Source: Nicotiana tabacum (lineage: Eukaryota; Streptophyta; Magnoliopsida; Solanales; Solanaceae). From it: a DNA stretch of 64,000 nt. Positions 23,094-35,585 of the stretch are shown here, piece by piece; the first letter of the stretch is position 1; every line of letters begins with the position of its first letter. The translations under genes were made by a program, and so were the position numbers. Under the pieces are notes generated by a model, which searched no databases, had not been told where the DNA came from, and saw only the letters and a list, made by a program, of their open reading frames with translations. The DNA lies in the NCBI RefSeq assembly GCF_000715075.1, contig NC_134082.1, positions 58,615,466-58,679,465 on the forward strand, given 5' to 3'.

Positions 23094-26000
23094 TGTCACA
23101 TCTCCTTTTTACATACCCGCGAGGGTACAAGGGAGTTTTTTCCAATTAAAGGACAATCGAAACGAGATTCGTTTATTTATTTCGGAGTCGCCACTTGGGA
23201 GATTTAGGGTGTCCCAAGTCACCAATTTTAATCCCGAATCGAGGAAAAGAATGACTCCATATTACAGTCTGCGCACCAGAAATCCGGATAAGGAATTCTG
23301 TTAACCCGGGAGAAGGTGTTAGGCATTCCCGAGTTCCGTGGTTCTAGCACGGTCGCTCAACTGTTATATTCGGCTTGATTATCTGATTTTATACAAATAT
23401 GAACTTATGTGCAAAATTTTATCTTTTTACCGCTTTCTTACTTATTGTTATTATTTTACGAGAATTGCAACGTCGTGGAAATATATCTCGAACCACGTTA
23501 CATCAATGCACCCGTAGTTGTTTGGCATATCTCGACTCGATTGAGATTTGGATTTGGGTCACATAAATGTGCACCCGAGTTAAGGAAAATAAATTATTAA
23601 AGGCGCGCCTAAAGCAACTAGCGTCTTGTTATTTTGGGGAAGGCCGTAAAATTCGCTAAACGGCCTGTCCTCGAATTCTAAGTATTTTAATATATACATT
23701 TAGAGGGCCCCGCAGCTTGTGCATTTTTTGTTTGTCGAGGCTCGTCTCATTCATTATTAAAAAGAATTTGCAATGTCATGGAAATACATCTCAGACCACG
23801 TCACAATCAATGTACCCGTGATTAGAGACACATTTCGATTTCGTTGAGATTTGGATTTGGGTCACATAAATGTGCACCCGAGTTTAAGGAGATAACATTA
23901 TTAAATACGCGCCTAAAGCGACTAGCGCAGGGTTATTTTGAGAAAAGGCCGTGAAGTTCGCTAAGCGGCCGATCCCGAGTTATAAGTAATTAACACATAC
24001 ATTTGTGAGGACCCCGCAATCTATATATTTTACTAGGCGAGGCTCATCTCATTTATTTTAAATGGACAAATCCTAAAGCGACTACATCTTTTCTATTAAA
24101 ATTAGTCTCTAAAATAAACAAAGAAAATCCTAATTAATTACGAGCTTTTTTATTTATTTAAGAAAGCATGGCATACTAATTGCTATATTAATACAAATAT
24201 TGATGAACAAGAATTTTACTAAAAAAAATTCGAAATTATAAATAAAATAAAAATTTGACAACTAATATTCAAAAGAATCAAATATAGTTAGATTGAAGCT
24301 CGCATTGTTATATATAAAAAAAAAATCTATTGGAATTAATTATTCACAACCATTTGAAACTGGATTTAACCATAATTACTAAAGCTTAATAGAAAGTTTA
24401 TTAGACTTAAACGTTCTTCTAATTTTGTTTGAACTCAAATCATGCCTTAATACCTAATTCACGAAATTTAGTTCAAATTCATGCCTTAGCTAAATTTAAG
24501 TACTTGTTCACAATTAACCTACTGTTGATAATCTTAGAACCTTCATAGCTAGTGAATTAACCCGTTTTGCCAAGCCGATTCATTAAAGACTAACTTATGT
24601 TATTTTCTCTTATTCCAATTATTATTCAATAATACATAACATAGCCTAAATACAATCAATAAAAGGAACAGAGAAAAAGCGAAATTAAAACTTCAAAATT
24701 CGATTCTTCATATGTATTCATGCTTCCACATTTTTAGCTTGCAATAACTAGTATTACATTCGTGTACCTGGTATTGGAAAACAAGAGAAGATGAAGCTGA
24801 GAAGCAGCAACAGTAGTAACAATGTAGCACAACAACGACAGTCCAGCAAACACAGGAATAGACCAGTAACAGTAGGAATAGTAGAAAACCCAAGAGACTA
24901 TAAACGACTCCAAGTATAGAGAAGAAGTAAAAGGCAGGAAGGTTCTGACTATTTCAGATCTTAAGCGAGGCAATGAAACAGTAACTATTCTTTTTCAACT
25001 TCAAAATTCTCCAAAATGAATTCTGCCCCTGTATATTCAGTGTATCCAGAATGTATATCGAGTGTATACTTCTTACTCCACCCCCTCTTTTTTTCTTCTC
25101 TCTATCTAGTTTTTCCTCTTTTTTCCCCCCCTTCTTCCTAAATTTTCTCTTCTATTTATAGCAAAATTTTCGAAATTTTCAGATTTGTTTTTTATTATTT
25201 TATTATTTTTTTAATTAAAAGAAATCCCACTTACAAATTGCTTTTATTTTTTTAGAAAAAGAAATCCCACATTTATTTACTTTTATTTTTAAAATTCTAA
25301 CTTTAATTACTTTATCTTATTTAAAATCCCACTTTTTATTTTTTTAAAAGAGAATCTCACTTTATTTAACTTTTCTTTAAAAAACAAACCACTATCTTTT
25401 CTTTTTCTTTTAAAAATGCTACTTTCAATTACTTTAAATTTTTTAAATTTTCAGATACCTTTATATTTATTTTTTAATTCCAACCTTATTTTACTTTTAA
25501 ATTTTTTAAAACTTTTTACTTTTTTTAAATTTTCTACATTCTTTTACTTTTTTTTATTTTTTTATTTTTTATTTTTTTAAAATCATTTCCGAAATTACTA
25601 TATATATATATATTTTAAAATAAAAATAATAAATAAAATAAAATATTTTCGGATTTTTTTTTATATATAAAAAAAACAAAAAATAAAACTATTAATAGTG
25701 ATAATTCACTTTTTATTTTTTTATTTTTTTGGTTTTGTTTTGTGTTGGACAAAAATGAAGAAGGGGTGTTGGGTTAATGGAGCGGACCGGATCGACCCGG
25801 TTTGAAACGGACCGGGTCATGGGGAAAGTTGGGCAATTATTTGGGCCTGTGGTTTGAAATTGAAGAAGTGGCCCAATCCGATTTTTCTTTGTATTTTTGT
25901 TCTCTTTTCTTCTTTTATTTTTCTAAAACTAAATTATAAAAGTACTTAAATTATTATTAAGAACTAAATTAAGTTATAAAAGCGCAAATTAACTTCCAAT

Positions 26001-26241
26001 AACAATTAACGCACAATTAAGTAATAATTAAGCATAAAATTGTTCATTTGGACATTAAATGCTAAAAATGCAAAAGATGCCTATTTTTGTATTTTTTTAT
26101 TAATTTAACAAATAAACATGCATAGACAAACATACAAATAGTTACACAAAATATCACAAAAATTGTACACCAAGAAAAATTATTTTATTTTTGAATTTTT
26201 TGGGAGTAATTCTCATATAGGGCAAAAATCACGTGCTTACA
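23094..26241 (-). repeat. Element A 5' LTR, 3.1 kb
   Basis: TG...CA ends, TGTCACATC at the left and ACGTGCTTACA at the right. The left ~900 bp is related to the element C LTR and contains direct repeats of a unit with GGCGCGCCTAAAGC and GTGCACCCGAGTTA (around 23560-23900). The right half is AT-rich U3-like DNA. No coding content is supported. Confidence 0.85.
25153..25160 (-). promoter_or_regulatory. TATA box in the element A 5' LTR
   Basis: Minus strand TATAAATA (context GCTATAAATAGAAGAG), in the expected promoter position of the LTR. Transcription would run leftward through the element. Confidence 0.55.
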
Positions 26242-28266
26242 ACTACTACAACTACTTTCCATCGTCTCTGTTACTAATTGCTTTCAAGATGGACTTGTCA
26301 GTCCAGTTTTTAAACAAAACTCCTTTCAAGCATGTGTTCTGCACTTTCACTATACTCTTAGAATACTAGGTTATGCCCCTTTTGTGTGAGCCTTGCCTTT
26401 GGACCTTTGAGCTCCCTCTGAACTTGGACACATGAAAGCTGGCCTTTCCACACTGCACTTACTTTATCTTGGCTATGAAATCTGGGTGTGAGCACTGCCC
26501 GGGATCCCTTGAGGTCCTTAGGGAACTCTGACACACCTAGATATGAGGGAAAGCTGTGAACAATAGTGGCACTTAAAGTGATTGATTATATAACTCAGAG
26601 AGGAAGTCCTAATCAGGCTTCCTATAGTGTAACTTCTTATTTTCATTGTTACTTATGTAATTCACTCACATGGTTTGTAAACAAGTATTGGGGCTGGCTA
26701 GTGAAAAGGGATGGGGTAAATATGAATACTATAATTGTTAAGGATAGAAAATATGTTATTAGGTTTATGTTCCCAATTGCGCAGTAGAAACCATGCTTAG
26801 GGCTCATGCATGCATTAGAAATCATGCCTTTAGGTCTCATGTTTATTATTTCAGCATGTCTATCCTTACAAAATCATGTGTTAAAATCTGCTAATAATTA
26901 GTACTTTACTATTATCTGCAATCCTGTCATATGCACTTAGAAATCCTACTCTTAGGAAATTCTACAATCCTGCCACGTGCATTTAGAAATCCTGCTCTTA
27001 GGAAATTCTGCAATCCTGCCATATGTATTTAAAAATCTTGCTTTAGGAATTCTGCATCATAAGTTTTATACATGCATATTAGATACCATGTTTTAGGATC
27101 TTATTAGTATTTGCATTCACACTTAGTATAAACTACCGATTATAAAAGAGGTAAAAACAGTTTCACACTTGATTATCCTGTCTAAAATAACTGGTAATAA
27201 TCTCTGCATTTGACTAGAACATCATGCTTTTAGGGTAAAATAAGCTCCACACTGTTTGAATAACTCGGAATAACTGCTGCACATTACTTACGCCTAGGCA
27301 AGCCTTAGGTAATCGCTTTAAATAAAACTAGAACCATCTCTGCGATCAGTGTTTAATTATCAACTATTAAAATCAGTAGGTAAGCCTGATTCAGACTTCT
27401 TTTCTGAGTCATGTGATAGATCTAGTTCTGCTGTAATCATTTAGATACCATGCTTAGAATTCTGCATTCAGACCTTATCTGTATATGAGTCATGCTGTCT
27501 ATATGTGTTACCTGTGGAGGTATACTTGAGCCTTCTACTTGGTTTTATCTTTTCCCTAAAATGAAGCCCTATATGTTCTTGCTTGTCGTTTAGTATTTTG
27601 CCTTTAAACCTGAGGGTCTGCCTAGAACTTCCCTAAGAGGATAGAAGTCATAAACTCTTCCAGGACTGATAGGAAGGGACGGGTAACAACATGCAATAAG
27701 GGTTGAGACCAATCCTCGCTTTAATTACCTCCACGGGGCGGGCAAGGGTAGATATGGATATGATGACCGGTGCACTAATACCACGTGTAGCCCCTCTTCA
27801 AGGAGTGTCATACTGAGTATTACATTGATGTGATTCATATTATAAATAAACCTAGGACTCCCCTTTACGTTCATAAGCATCATTAGATTGTAACTCTTTT
27901 CAAAATCTTGTTTTTTCATTAATCGTTTTCAAATACTTGTGTATTTAAACCTAAACCCCCTACTATATGAGCCTTACTTGCCTACTTGCTAATTGCACAA
28001 ATTCACAAAAACTGTCTGGCCGGGAACCATACTAGTGGATTCTGAGGGGTGCCTAACACCTTCCCCTTAGGATAATTTTAAGCCCTTACCCTATCTCTGA
28101 TTACCAAAACGTACCTGCAAATTAACCTTATAGGCGCCATAACGCACCTTAAAAATTGTTAGGTGGTGACTCTCCAAAATTGCAAGAACCCCTTCCCAAA
28201 AGGAAAGAGTTGTCCCAACCCAAATATCATGAACCCGACTCCGCGAGGAAAAAGGGGGACGCGACA
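26242..28266 (+). repeat. Element B first LTR, right-hand part
   Basis: Matches 45237-47144 along its length. It is cut on the left by element A, so the promoter half is outside the window. About 70 bp around 27695-27765 are absent from the 3' LTR. It ends in GGGGGACGCGACA. Confidence 0.85.
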
Positions 28267-28269
28267 ACA

Positions 28270-28285
28270 TGGCGACTCTGCTGGG
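28270..28285 (+). promoter_or_regulatory. Primer-binding site, element B copy 1
   Basis: TGGCGACTCTGCTGGG three bases after the LTR end; tRNA-Arg class as in elements A and C. Confidence 0.75.
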
Positions 28286-28959
28286 AATTTTTAGGCTTTT
28301 ACCATTTCAGATTGTTCTTTTGAATTTGTACCTCCCCGTGCGCAATTATTTGTTTAATTTCTTTAAGCATTTAATTTATTCTTCAAAAGCAAAACTGACA
28401 TATCTTTTCTTGTTTTCTTCCTTTATAATTGCTTTAAATTTATGAAACTGTTGTATTTATCGCTTTCTTAACGTGCAAATACATGTCAACATGCCTTTAA
28501 TTATTGCATAATCATGCTCAACATCATACTCCACTCGTGCCAAACAAATACTATAGCAATGCTTGATGAGTGGTTGCACTCTTCCTATATCATTACCCCC
28601 TAAATTCGGAAAGGCTTATTTACGGTAAAACTAGTCGATCGGCGGTGTAGTCGACAGTTCCGTGCCTTCCCCCTTGGGTTGTCCACTCAAGGGTACCAGT
28701 CTAAAACCCCATATAAACCTTACTCTATTTAAATTATGCATGCATCATGGTCAAACCAAGCCGGTTCAGTTATGTTATCCACATAATGATCCTTTATAAT
28801 AGCCTTGTCCAAAAGTCCACGGGGTTTACCTAAAATCCAAACGGACATCATCACGTTCTGTGCATTTATTTGGAGAACTAAATGTTTCATGCTAATTATT
28901 GATGTATAAATAGTCGAGTCCGGAGGGGGGTAGGGTCTAACCCTTTCGTTTTGCAGAAA
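28286..28959 (+). other. Leader of element B copy 1
   Basis: Non-coding, AT-rich, ends with a pyrimidine-rich TTTCGTTTTGCAG that resembles a splice acceptor just before the ATG at 28960. Copy 2 has lost about 60 bp of this leader around 35940. Confidence 0.55.
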
Positions 28960-29283
28960 ATGAGGCACGAGGTCCCCAGTTTTGGTATGGTTAGCACACC
29001 CCCATTCTTGCTAGACTAGTGGAGGAGTCTTTCATCAAATGACCAAATCAATGAGTGGAGAGAGAGGGCCGCCAAAGCTAGTGAAAAGTTGGAATATCTA
29101 GAATACAGTATGCTGGAATTAGAAGGAAAAGTGAGGAAGAGAGTCACAGACTGCCAGAATGCTAAAGGAAACAAAGGAGAACACATGGCAAAGGCATTTT
29201 TACTAGTGAACATACGCGAACTGGAGGATTTGATCAACAAGAACATTCAACCTGAGGAAGGTCCTTCTAGACCAAGTAGATAG
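28960..29283 (+). pseudogene. ORF1 remnant, element B copy 1
   Basis: A short frame from ATG 28960 to 29283 (108 codons) with one TAG near 29016 where copy 2 has TGG. After a short hydrophobic start it is charged, heptad-like and probably coiled coil (with EKLEYLEYSMLELEG). It occupies the ORF1 position between the PBS and pol. It is far shorter than ORF1 of element A. Its function is unknown; the match to ORF1 rests on position and character rather than clear sequence identity. Confidence 0.5.
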
Positions 29284-29916
29284 GAGTTTATCTTTTTCGC
29301 TTTATAAATGTAATAAGGCCAATGGCCATTAGTGACCTTTATTCCTTGCTTATTTAGTGTCGTTTTAGGATTCGTCTATTTTTATCAATAAAATGAGGCA
29401 TTTAGCATTATAAGTTCTCCAAATCAATTTGTCGCTAGGCCTACCTCGGGCACAAAGAGGTTCCCAAATTAGGACACGCTTTACATTCCTGAACTATGTG
29501 TTTAAATATCACAATACTTTTTATAATCCTCACTAACTTGATTACCTTTTGTTTTATTTTTTTGTTTTATTATTCCCTTTCACAAAGGTTAGTTCGTGCA
29601 CTCTGGCATCATCATCTTATTTCACAAGATCCAAAGGCCCTTCCATACAGGCTATAAGCAGAGGGGCACGTCTCAATAATTGGACCATCAGGACAACCAA
29701 AGCCCGATGAGCTTCGGGGTAGCAAGGCTAAAAGCATTATTCACTATTTTATTTATTAAATGATTTTATTTTCCCATTTTTCAATTCCCGCAATAAGATC
29801 TTCAATGTTCAAAACAGTTATTCAATTTATCAAAAGCATTTTGTGATTTTCTTATGAATTAATATTTATTGCTATCCTTTTCTCTCCTTACTTTACCAAT
29901 ACAGCATTACTATTGC
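29284..29916 (+). other. Spacer where gag and protease are missing, element B copy 1
   Basis: An intact Ogre would have gag and protease here; only ~630 bp of AT-rich DNA remain. A short coding-like stretch at about 29585-29710 (with SYFTRSK; open as 46 codons from an ATG in copy 2 at 36826) may be the N-terminus of gag. The polypyrimidine run before 29910 resembles the intron end seen in element A. Confidence 0.5.
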
Positions 29917-30876
29917 TTATATTGATGAACCGATGACTGTGACATGCAATGAGACAACACAACAAACGGACATTGATTCAGAGGAAGATGACATACTTGA
30001 CGAGATTGTCAAAGAAGTTGTGAACTTTGAGACCATACCTAAGTCCAACCTGGACGAGACAAAAATTGTCAACCTGGGAGATGTAGAAAACGTCAAGGAA
30101 ACGTGAATCGGCATTCACCTATCGCTATCAGAGAAGAAAGAATACACATAATTTCTAAAGGAGTATGAGGACATATTCGCCTGGTTGTATGATGACATGA
30201 CTGGTCTGAGTACGTCTATTGTGGCTCACAAACTGCCAACCGATCCAATGTATCCACCATTGAAGCAGAAACTCAGAAAGTTCAAGCCTGATATGAGTTT
30301 GAAAATCAAAGAAGAAGTCAACAAGCAGATCAAAGCTAAGGTTTTCAAGTAGTTGAATACCTGACATGGCTAGCCAACATTGTGGCAGTGCCAAAGAAGT
30401 ATGGAAAGGTCAGAGTCTATGTCGACTTTCAGGATCTCAATCAGGCCAGTTCGAAAGACGACTTCCCTTTGCCTAATATACACATCCTGATTGACAATTA
30501 CGCCAAGCATGAGCTACAATCATTCGTATATTGCTTCGCTGGTTATCATCAGATCTGGATGGATGAGGAAGATGCTGAGAAAACGGCTTTCACTATAATG
30601 TGGGGAATGTACTGTTATAAGATGATTCCATTCGGCCTGAAGAATGCAGAGGCCACATACATGAGGGCCATGACTACCATTTTCCATGATATGATACACA
30701 AGGAGATAAAAGTATATGTGGATGATGTTATTATCAAATCCAAGAAGGTCAATGACCACATGGAAGATCTAAGGAAATTCTTCAATAGACTACGGAGGTA
30801 CTACCTAAAACTAAACCCCGCCAAGTGTGCATTTGGGGTTCCTGCTGGAAAATTGCTTGGGTTTATTATAAGCTGA
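29917..30876 (+). pseudogene. pol: Pol linker and reverse transcriptase, element B copy 1
   Basis: The acidic linker (29917-30103) is followed by a TGA at 30104-30106 that copy 2 shares, then an upstream RT segment with FAWLYDDM, a frame break near 30350, and an open frame of 164 codons (30382-30876) covering the RT palm. The YVDD catalytic motif is intact at 30715-30726. However, motif A reads FVYCFAGYHQ, with tyrosine where copy 2 and the family have the first catalytic aspartate. A TGA follows at the LGFIIS segment. The product would have been an RNA- and DNA-dependent DNA polymerase making the element's cDNA; this copy cannot. Confidence 0.85.
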
Positions 30877-31960
30877 CGAGGAATAGAACTGGATCCATCA
30901 AATGTCAAAGCCATTCAAGAACTACCACCTCCAAAGAACAAGAAGGATGTGATGAGTTTCTTGGCCACCGCCAAAGAACAAGAAAGATGTGATGAGCACA
31001 GTCTACGGTTATTTGTGAGCCAATCTTTAAGATGTTAAAGAAGGACGCCGCTACCAAATGGACTGATGACTGCCAAAAGGCCTTCGACAAAATCAAAGAG
31101 TACCTGTCAACACCACCAGCCTTAGTCCCGCCCAAGCCAGGTAGACCCTTATTACTCTACCTTGCAGTGTTGGACGGAGCTTTTGGTTGCATTCTGGGGT
31201 AGCATGATAAAATGAGGAGGAAGGAGCAAGCCATTCATTATCTCAGTAAGAAGCTCACCCCGTACGAGGCCCGGTATTCCCTATTGGAACACACCTGTTG
31301 TGCTTTGACTTGGGTAGCTCAGAAGCTGAGACATTACTTCTGCGCCTATACTACATATCTCATATCAAGAACGGGTCCTTTGAAGTACATATTTCAGAAG
31401 ACCATGCTCACTGGCAAGCTAGCCAAGTGGCAAATCCTGTTGAGTGAGTTCTACATTATTTACGTAACTCATATAGCGATCAAGGGACATGCACTAGCAG
31501 ACCACCTTGCTGAAAACCCCGTGGATAGAGGATACGAACCCCTGAAAACATATTTTCCTAATGAAGAGGTATCATTCATAGGAGAAAACATTGCAAAATC
31601 CTGTGACGATTGGAAAATGTTCTTCGATGGAGCAGCAAACTTCAAAGGAGTTGGCATAGGGGAAGTCCTAGTATCAGAAACCGGTCAGCATTACCCGGTG
31701 TCTGCCAAACTCAGATTCCCCTGCACCAACAATATGGCCGAGTATGAAGCCTGCATCTTAGGGCTCAAAATGGCCAATGACATGAACGTTCAAGAGCTGC
31801 TACTGATTGGAGATTAAGACTTACTTATACATCAGGTACGAGGAGAATGGGCAACCAAGAACTCTAAGATACTCCCGTATCTGCATCAAGTACAGGAGTT
31901 GAGGAAAAGGTTCACAAAGACGGAATTCCAGCATGTTCCCAGAATCTAGAATGAGTTCGC
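30877..31960 (+). pseudogene. pol: RNase H and second (archaeal-type-like) RNase H, element B copy 1
   Basis: Compared with copy 2 there is a local rearrangement at 30935-31010, where a short stretch with AAGAACAAGAA is repeated and a conserved segment with LGRLNYISRF is lost. From 31212 an open frame of 201 codons contains the Ty3-type RNase H (YLSKKLTPYEARYSLLEHTC) and the start of a second RNase H (FFDGAANFKGVG, then NNMAEYEACILGLKMA), stopping at a TAA at 31815-31817 next to the third catalytic aspartate. Having both domains is typical of Tat elements. Confidence 0.8.
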
Positions 31961-33335
31961 CAATGCATTGGCTACCCTATCATCTATGATACAATATCTA
32001 GACAAGAATTTCATTGATCCCATTCCGGTGAGAATAAATAATCGGCCAGCTTACTGTGCCCATGTCGAAGAGGAAGCCGATGGAAAGCCTTGGTTTCATG
32101 ATATCAAGGAATATTTAGCAAAAGGAGAATATCTGGAGCTTGCTAATCCTGTTCAGAAACGCACACTTCGAAGATTGTCCAACAATTTCTTTTGTAGCGG
32201 AGGAATCCTATATAGGAGGACTCCTGATTTGGGATTATTAAGATATTGACGCAAAGGAAGCCTCCAAGCTACTAGAGGAAATTCATGCTGGGATCTGTAG
32301 TCCACATATGAATGGTTTTGTCTTAGCAAAGAAGATGCTCCGGGCTGGTTACTTTTGGATGACTATGGAAACATACTGCATCCAGTATGTCCGGAAATGC
32401 CATCACTGTCAGATACATGCAGACATGATAAAGGTACCTCCAAGCAAGCTCAACACAACAAGCTCACTATAGCCGTTCACCGCCTGGGGAATGGACGTTA
32501 TTGGACCAATCAAGCTTGCTGCTTCCAATGGACACAAGTTTATCCTAGTATCCATTGATTATTTCACCAAATGGGTCGAAGCAGCATCTTACAGAGCAGT
32601 AACTAAGAAAGTCGTGGCGGACTTTGTCCACGACCACATTGTTTGTCGATTCGGGATCCTAAAGTCAATCATTACCGATAATGGCTCCAACCTCAATAGC
32701 GACTTGATGAAAGCTATGTGTGAAACTTTTAAGATCAGACACAAGAATTCCACGGTCTACAGGCCTCAGATGAATGGAGTCTAGAAGCCGCCAACAAGAA
32801 TATCAAGAAGATATTGAGGAAAGTGATAGAGAAGCATAAGCAGTGGCATGAGAAGTTATCATTTGCTCTACTAGGGTATCGCACCACAGTTCGCACATCA
32901 ACCGGGGCAACCCCCTATATGCTGGTTTACGGTGCAGAGCCTATCATTCTTGCTGAGGTAAAAATTCCTTCCCTAAGGATCATACAAGAAGCTGAGCTTG
33001 ACGATGCAGAGTGGGTGAAAAGTAGTTATGAGCAACTAGACCTTATAGACGGAAAGAGAATGAATGCAGTCTGCCATGGTCAACTCTACTAGAACAGAAT
33101 TTCCAGAGCCTTCAACAAAAGAGTCAAGCCAAGACAGTTCACACCGGGGCAGCTGGTGTTAAAGAAAATTTTTCTGCATCAAGATAAAGCCAAAGAGAAG
33201 TTCTCTCCCAACTGGCAGGGTCCATACATGGTTCATCGGGTTTTGATAGGAGGAGCCCTCATACTTGCAGAGATGGACGGAGAAGTCTGGCCAAAGCCGA
33301 TTAATTCAAATGCGGGCAAACGCTACTATGTGTAA
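31961..33335 (+). pseudogene. pol: Integrase, element B copy 1
   Basis: The zinc-binding region is at about 32270-32430 with several frame breaks. The catalytic core is open at 32491-32784: the first aspartate lies in MDVIGP, the second in ITDNGSN, and a 1-base loss at about 32779 breaks the frame just before the conserved glutamate. The frame resumes at 32814-33092 (LLGYRTTVRTSTGATPYMLVYG) and the C-terminal part ends at a TAA at 33333-33335. No chromodomain is seen, as expected for Tat. Confidence 0.8.
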
Positions 33336-34059
33336 TCTTTATGCTTTCCTTATATGATGTAAATTTAACTATGCCTGACCTGATTCCCGTTTAAGAGGGG
33401 ATACATAGGCAGTCCTATGGGTTCGATCACAATTCAATAAAAATTCCATCTCCCCTCGCAATTGGAAACTGGGCAGAATTTTGAGGAGGACCCTCAAAAT
33501 TCCGAAGTAATTTCAGCCAATCGTCACATGAGCAGCAGTCAGAAACGTCAACCCATCAAACTGGGACAGAATTTTGAGGAGGACCCTCAAAATTTTGTAG
33601 CTAGAGAGGTTGCAATGTCCCGAACAACGTCACAGTCATCGGTTCATCTAAAGGCTATTTCTAATTACACATTTATGCCATACTTTTAAAAAATCATACA
33701 TGTTTATTATTGAAACTGCTTTGTTTAGCAACGCTACGCCAATGATAGAAGCGATATCACCAAATCAAAGCCGAACGAGTCAAGCAAAGCCAGCGGGGAT
33801 ACAAAGTAACCCTCCCCTTTACAAAACTCACAATTTTTCTTTGGATGCAGGCACTAGGATTGCCAAATCATTAAACATACTGTACGCCCATGGAACAAAC
33901 ATTGTTCAAGAATACGATTCTCAGAACCATTGCACTTGCCAACATTTTCTATCAGCGCACACCAGTGACGTTCCGTATGTCACAATGCTCATAGTAATCA
34001 CAACGCCGCAATCCGCTATTAGCTAAGAAATCTCAACTGTCATTTATTATCTTATTTCT
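33336..34059 (+). other. Post-pol region, element B copy 1
   Basis: Starts with a two-stem motif 32 bases after the pol stop. It also contains two copies of the palindromic word TTTTGAGGAGGACCCTCAAAA (33478-33502 and 33551-33575 approximately) and no gene. Confidence 0.6.
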
Positions 34060-34520
34060 TGCATAAGGCTACTATTCTGCCTTCCGAGACTAAACGTTGT
34101 CTCCCTCTACATCTGCATTGCATAAGGCTATCATTCTGCCTTCCAACTTGCATAAGGCTACCATTCTGCCTTCCGAGGTTAAGATCTACCTCCATCTGCA
34201 TCTGCATTGCATAAGGCTATCATTCTGCCTTCCAACTTGCATAAGGCTACTATTCTACCTTCCGAGGTTAAGCTCTACCTCCATCTACATCTAAATTGCA
34301 TAAGGCTACTATTCTGCCTTCCAATCTGCATAAGGCTACCATTCTGCCTTCCAATCTTAAGCTCTACCTCCATCTGCATCTACATTGCATAAGGCTACTA
34401 TTCCGCCTTCCAATCTGCATAAGGCTACCATTCTTCCTTCCGAGGTTAAGCTCTACCTCCATCTGTATCTGCATTCGCATCTTTTCATAAGGCTACGTTC
34501 TGCCTTTCGAGGCTAAGCTC
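34060..34520. repeat. Tandem repeats in the 3' UTR, element B copy 1
   Basis: Units built on GCATAAGGCTACcATTCTGC and CTTCCgAGGTTAAGCTCTAC, arranged as an alternating ~85-90 bp composite repeated about five times. The same array occurs in copy 2. Frames such as 34097-34294 are by-products of the repeat. Confidence 0.85.
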
Positions 34521-35284
34521 TACCTCCAATTTTCTTCGAAACTAAGTACTATCTCAAGCACTATTTATCTTGCTTTTCTTACGGGATAAGCTCTGCCCTT
34601 CAATTAGCAAGACTAAGCTCTATCTTGTCCACAGAACTGCATCCTTCATGGGCTGAAATATCGCCAACTCATCCAAAGGCGTCATCGTTCGGAGGCACCA
34701 TCTTCATAGCACGAGAACACCATGTCATGACAAGAGAATCTCTTTCAATCTTTTGCATATCATTATTCAAAGGTGTTATGGTTCGGAGGAACCATCCTTA
34801 TAGCCCGAGAACATCATTTCATGGCCTGCGAACCCTTTATCATACACTTCATGACCCAGGATATCATGTTATAAGGACATCATCCTCATCGTCCAAAGAC
34901 AACCTTCATGGTCCAACGGTAATTTGCATCATATTTAAATTTATGCACAATATATGCTTATATTGCTTATTTGCAGGTAAACCGGCGAGCAATGGCTACC
35001 CCAGCAAGAGCGATCCTGCTCCAGTTCCTGCAGCTATATCGAACCTAACCATTCCCGTAAACCGCCCACTCACCCGACCCTAGATATTGCGTCCGTTCTT
35101 GAAACCGCTTCATCGGTGTACTCTGTCGATGGATCTTGAACTACATATGGCCTGATTCCTGTAAAACCAGGGATATGTAGGTAACTTAGAAGCCAGGGTG
35201 TGGCCTAAATCTTCCCAAACCATTTCGCTCGGTCAAAATTGGTCATCATTTCTTTACTTGGAAACTCTTTCATTCTTCTCGGGT
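34521..35284 (+). other. Distal 3' UTR, element B copy 1
   Basis: Non-coding. It includes two diverged repeats of a unit with TTCGGAGGCACCATC (34680-34900) and a two-stem motif at 35138-35184 close to the PPT. Confidence 0.55.
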
Positions 35285-35297
35285 AAAGAGGGACAGC
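35285..35297 (+). promoter_or_regulatory. Polypurine tract, element B copy 1
   Basis: AAAGAGGGACAGC directly before the TGTTGATACCC start of the middle LTR. The matching tract of copy 2 is 42491-42503 (AAAGATGGACAAC). Confidence 0.7.
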
Positions 35298-35565
35298 TGT
35301 TGATACCCAATTTTTTCCTATATTTTTAATATGCAAAATACCTTCAAAATAACATATATATGCATACATAAGCATATCCAAGGTTTTATTATTTTTTCCA
35401 TAATTTTAAAGGTTTAAATTGATTTCTTTTAAAGGGTTTTATGCACCATAAAAATCGTTAGGCAGCGATTCTCCAAAATTGCAAGAACCCCTTTCCAAAA
35501 GGAAAGAGTTGTCCCAACCAAAATGTCATGAACCAGATCTCACGAGGAGAAAGGGTGCCGCGACA
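35298..35565 (+). repeat. Middle LTR of element B, 268 bp, internally deleted
   Basis: Its first ~130 bp equal the start of the full LTR (42504 on) and its last ~130 bp equal the end (about 47015-47144); about 4.37 kb is missing, with the junction near 35425-35450. It is followed by a PBS, so it serves as 3' LTR of copy 1 and 5' LTR of copy 2. Confidence 0.85.
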
Positions 35566-35568
35566 GCG

Positions 35569-35585
35569 TGGCAACTCCACTGGGG
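35569..35585 (+). promoter_or_regulatory. Primer-binding site, element B copy 2
   Basis: TGGCAACTCCACTGGGG, with substitutions against TGGCGACTCTGCTGGGA of copy 1, so probably decayed. Confidence 0.65.

Larger units (their letters stand above)
1..26241 (-). mobile_element. Element A: Ogre-like (Ty3/gypsy, Tat clade) retrotransposon, 5' part
   Basis: Read on the minus strand the order is 5' LTR (23094-26241), primer-binding site, long leader, ORF1 (19154-21274), gag (16843-18685), protease with G-patch (476-2121), an intron-like gap and the start of pol running off the left edge. A separate ORF1 before gag, multi-kb LTRs, a tRNA-Arg-type primer site and a gap between protease and RT are known traits of Ogre elements. 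Element C is inserted at the gag-protease junction. RT, RNase H, integrase and the 3' LTR lie outside the window. Each ORF carries nonsense mutations, so this copy is dead. It lies inside the first LTR of element B, because the sequence to its right matches B's other LTR from about 45237. Confidence 0.85.

Noticed and set aside
34097..34490. Repetitive HKATILPSNL-type frames
   Set aside because: By-product of the 3' UTR tandem repeat; no start context or conservation beyond the repeat.
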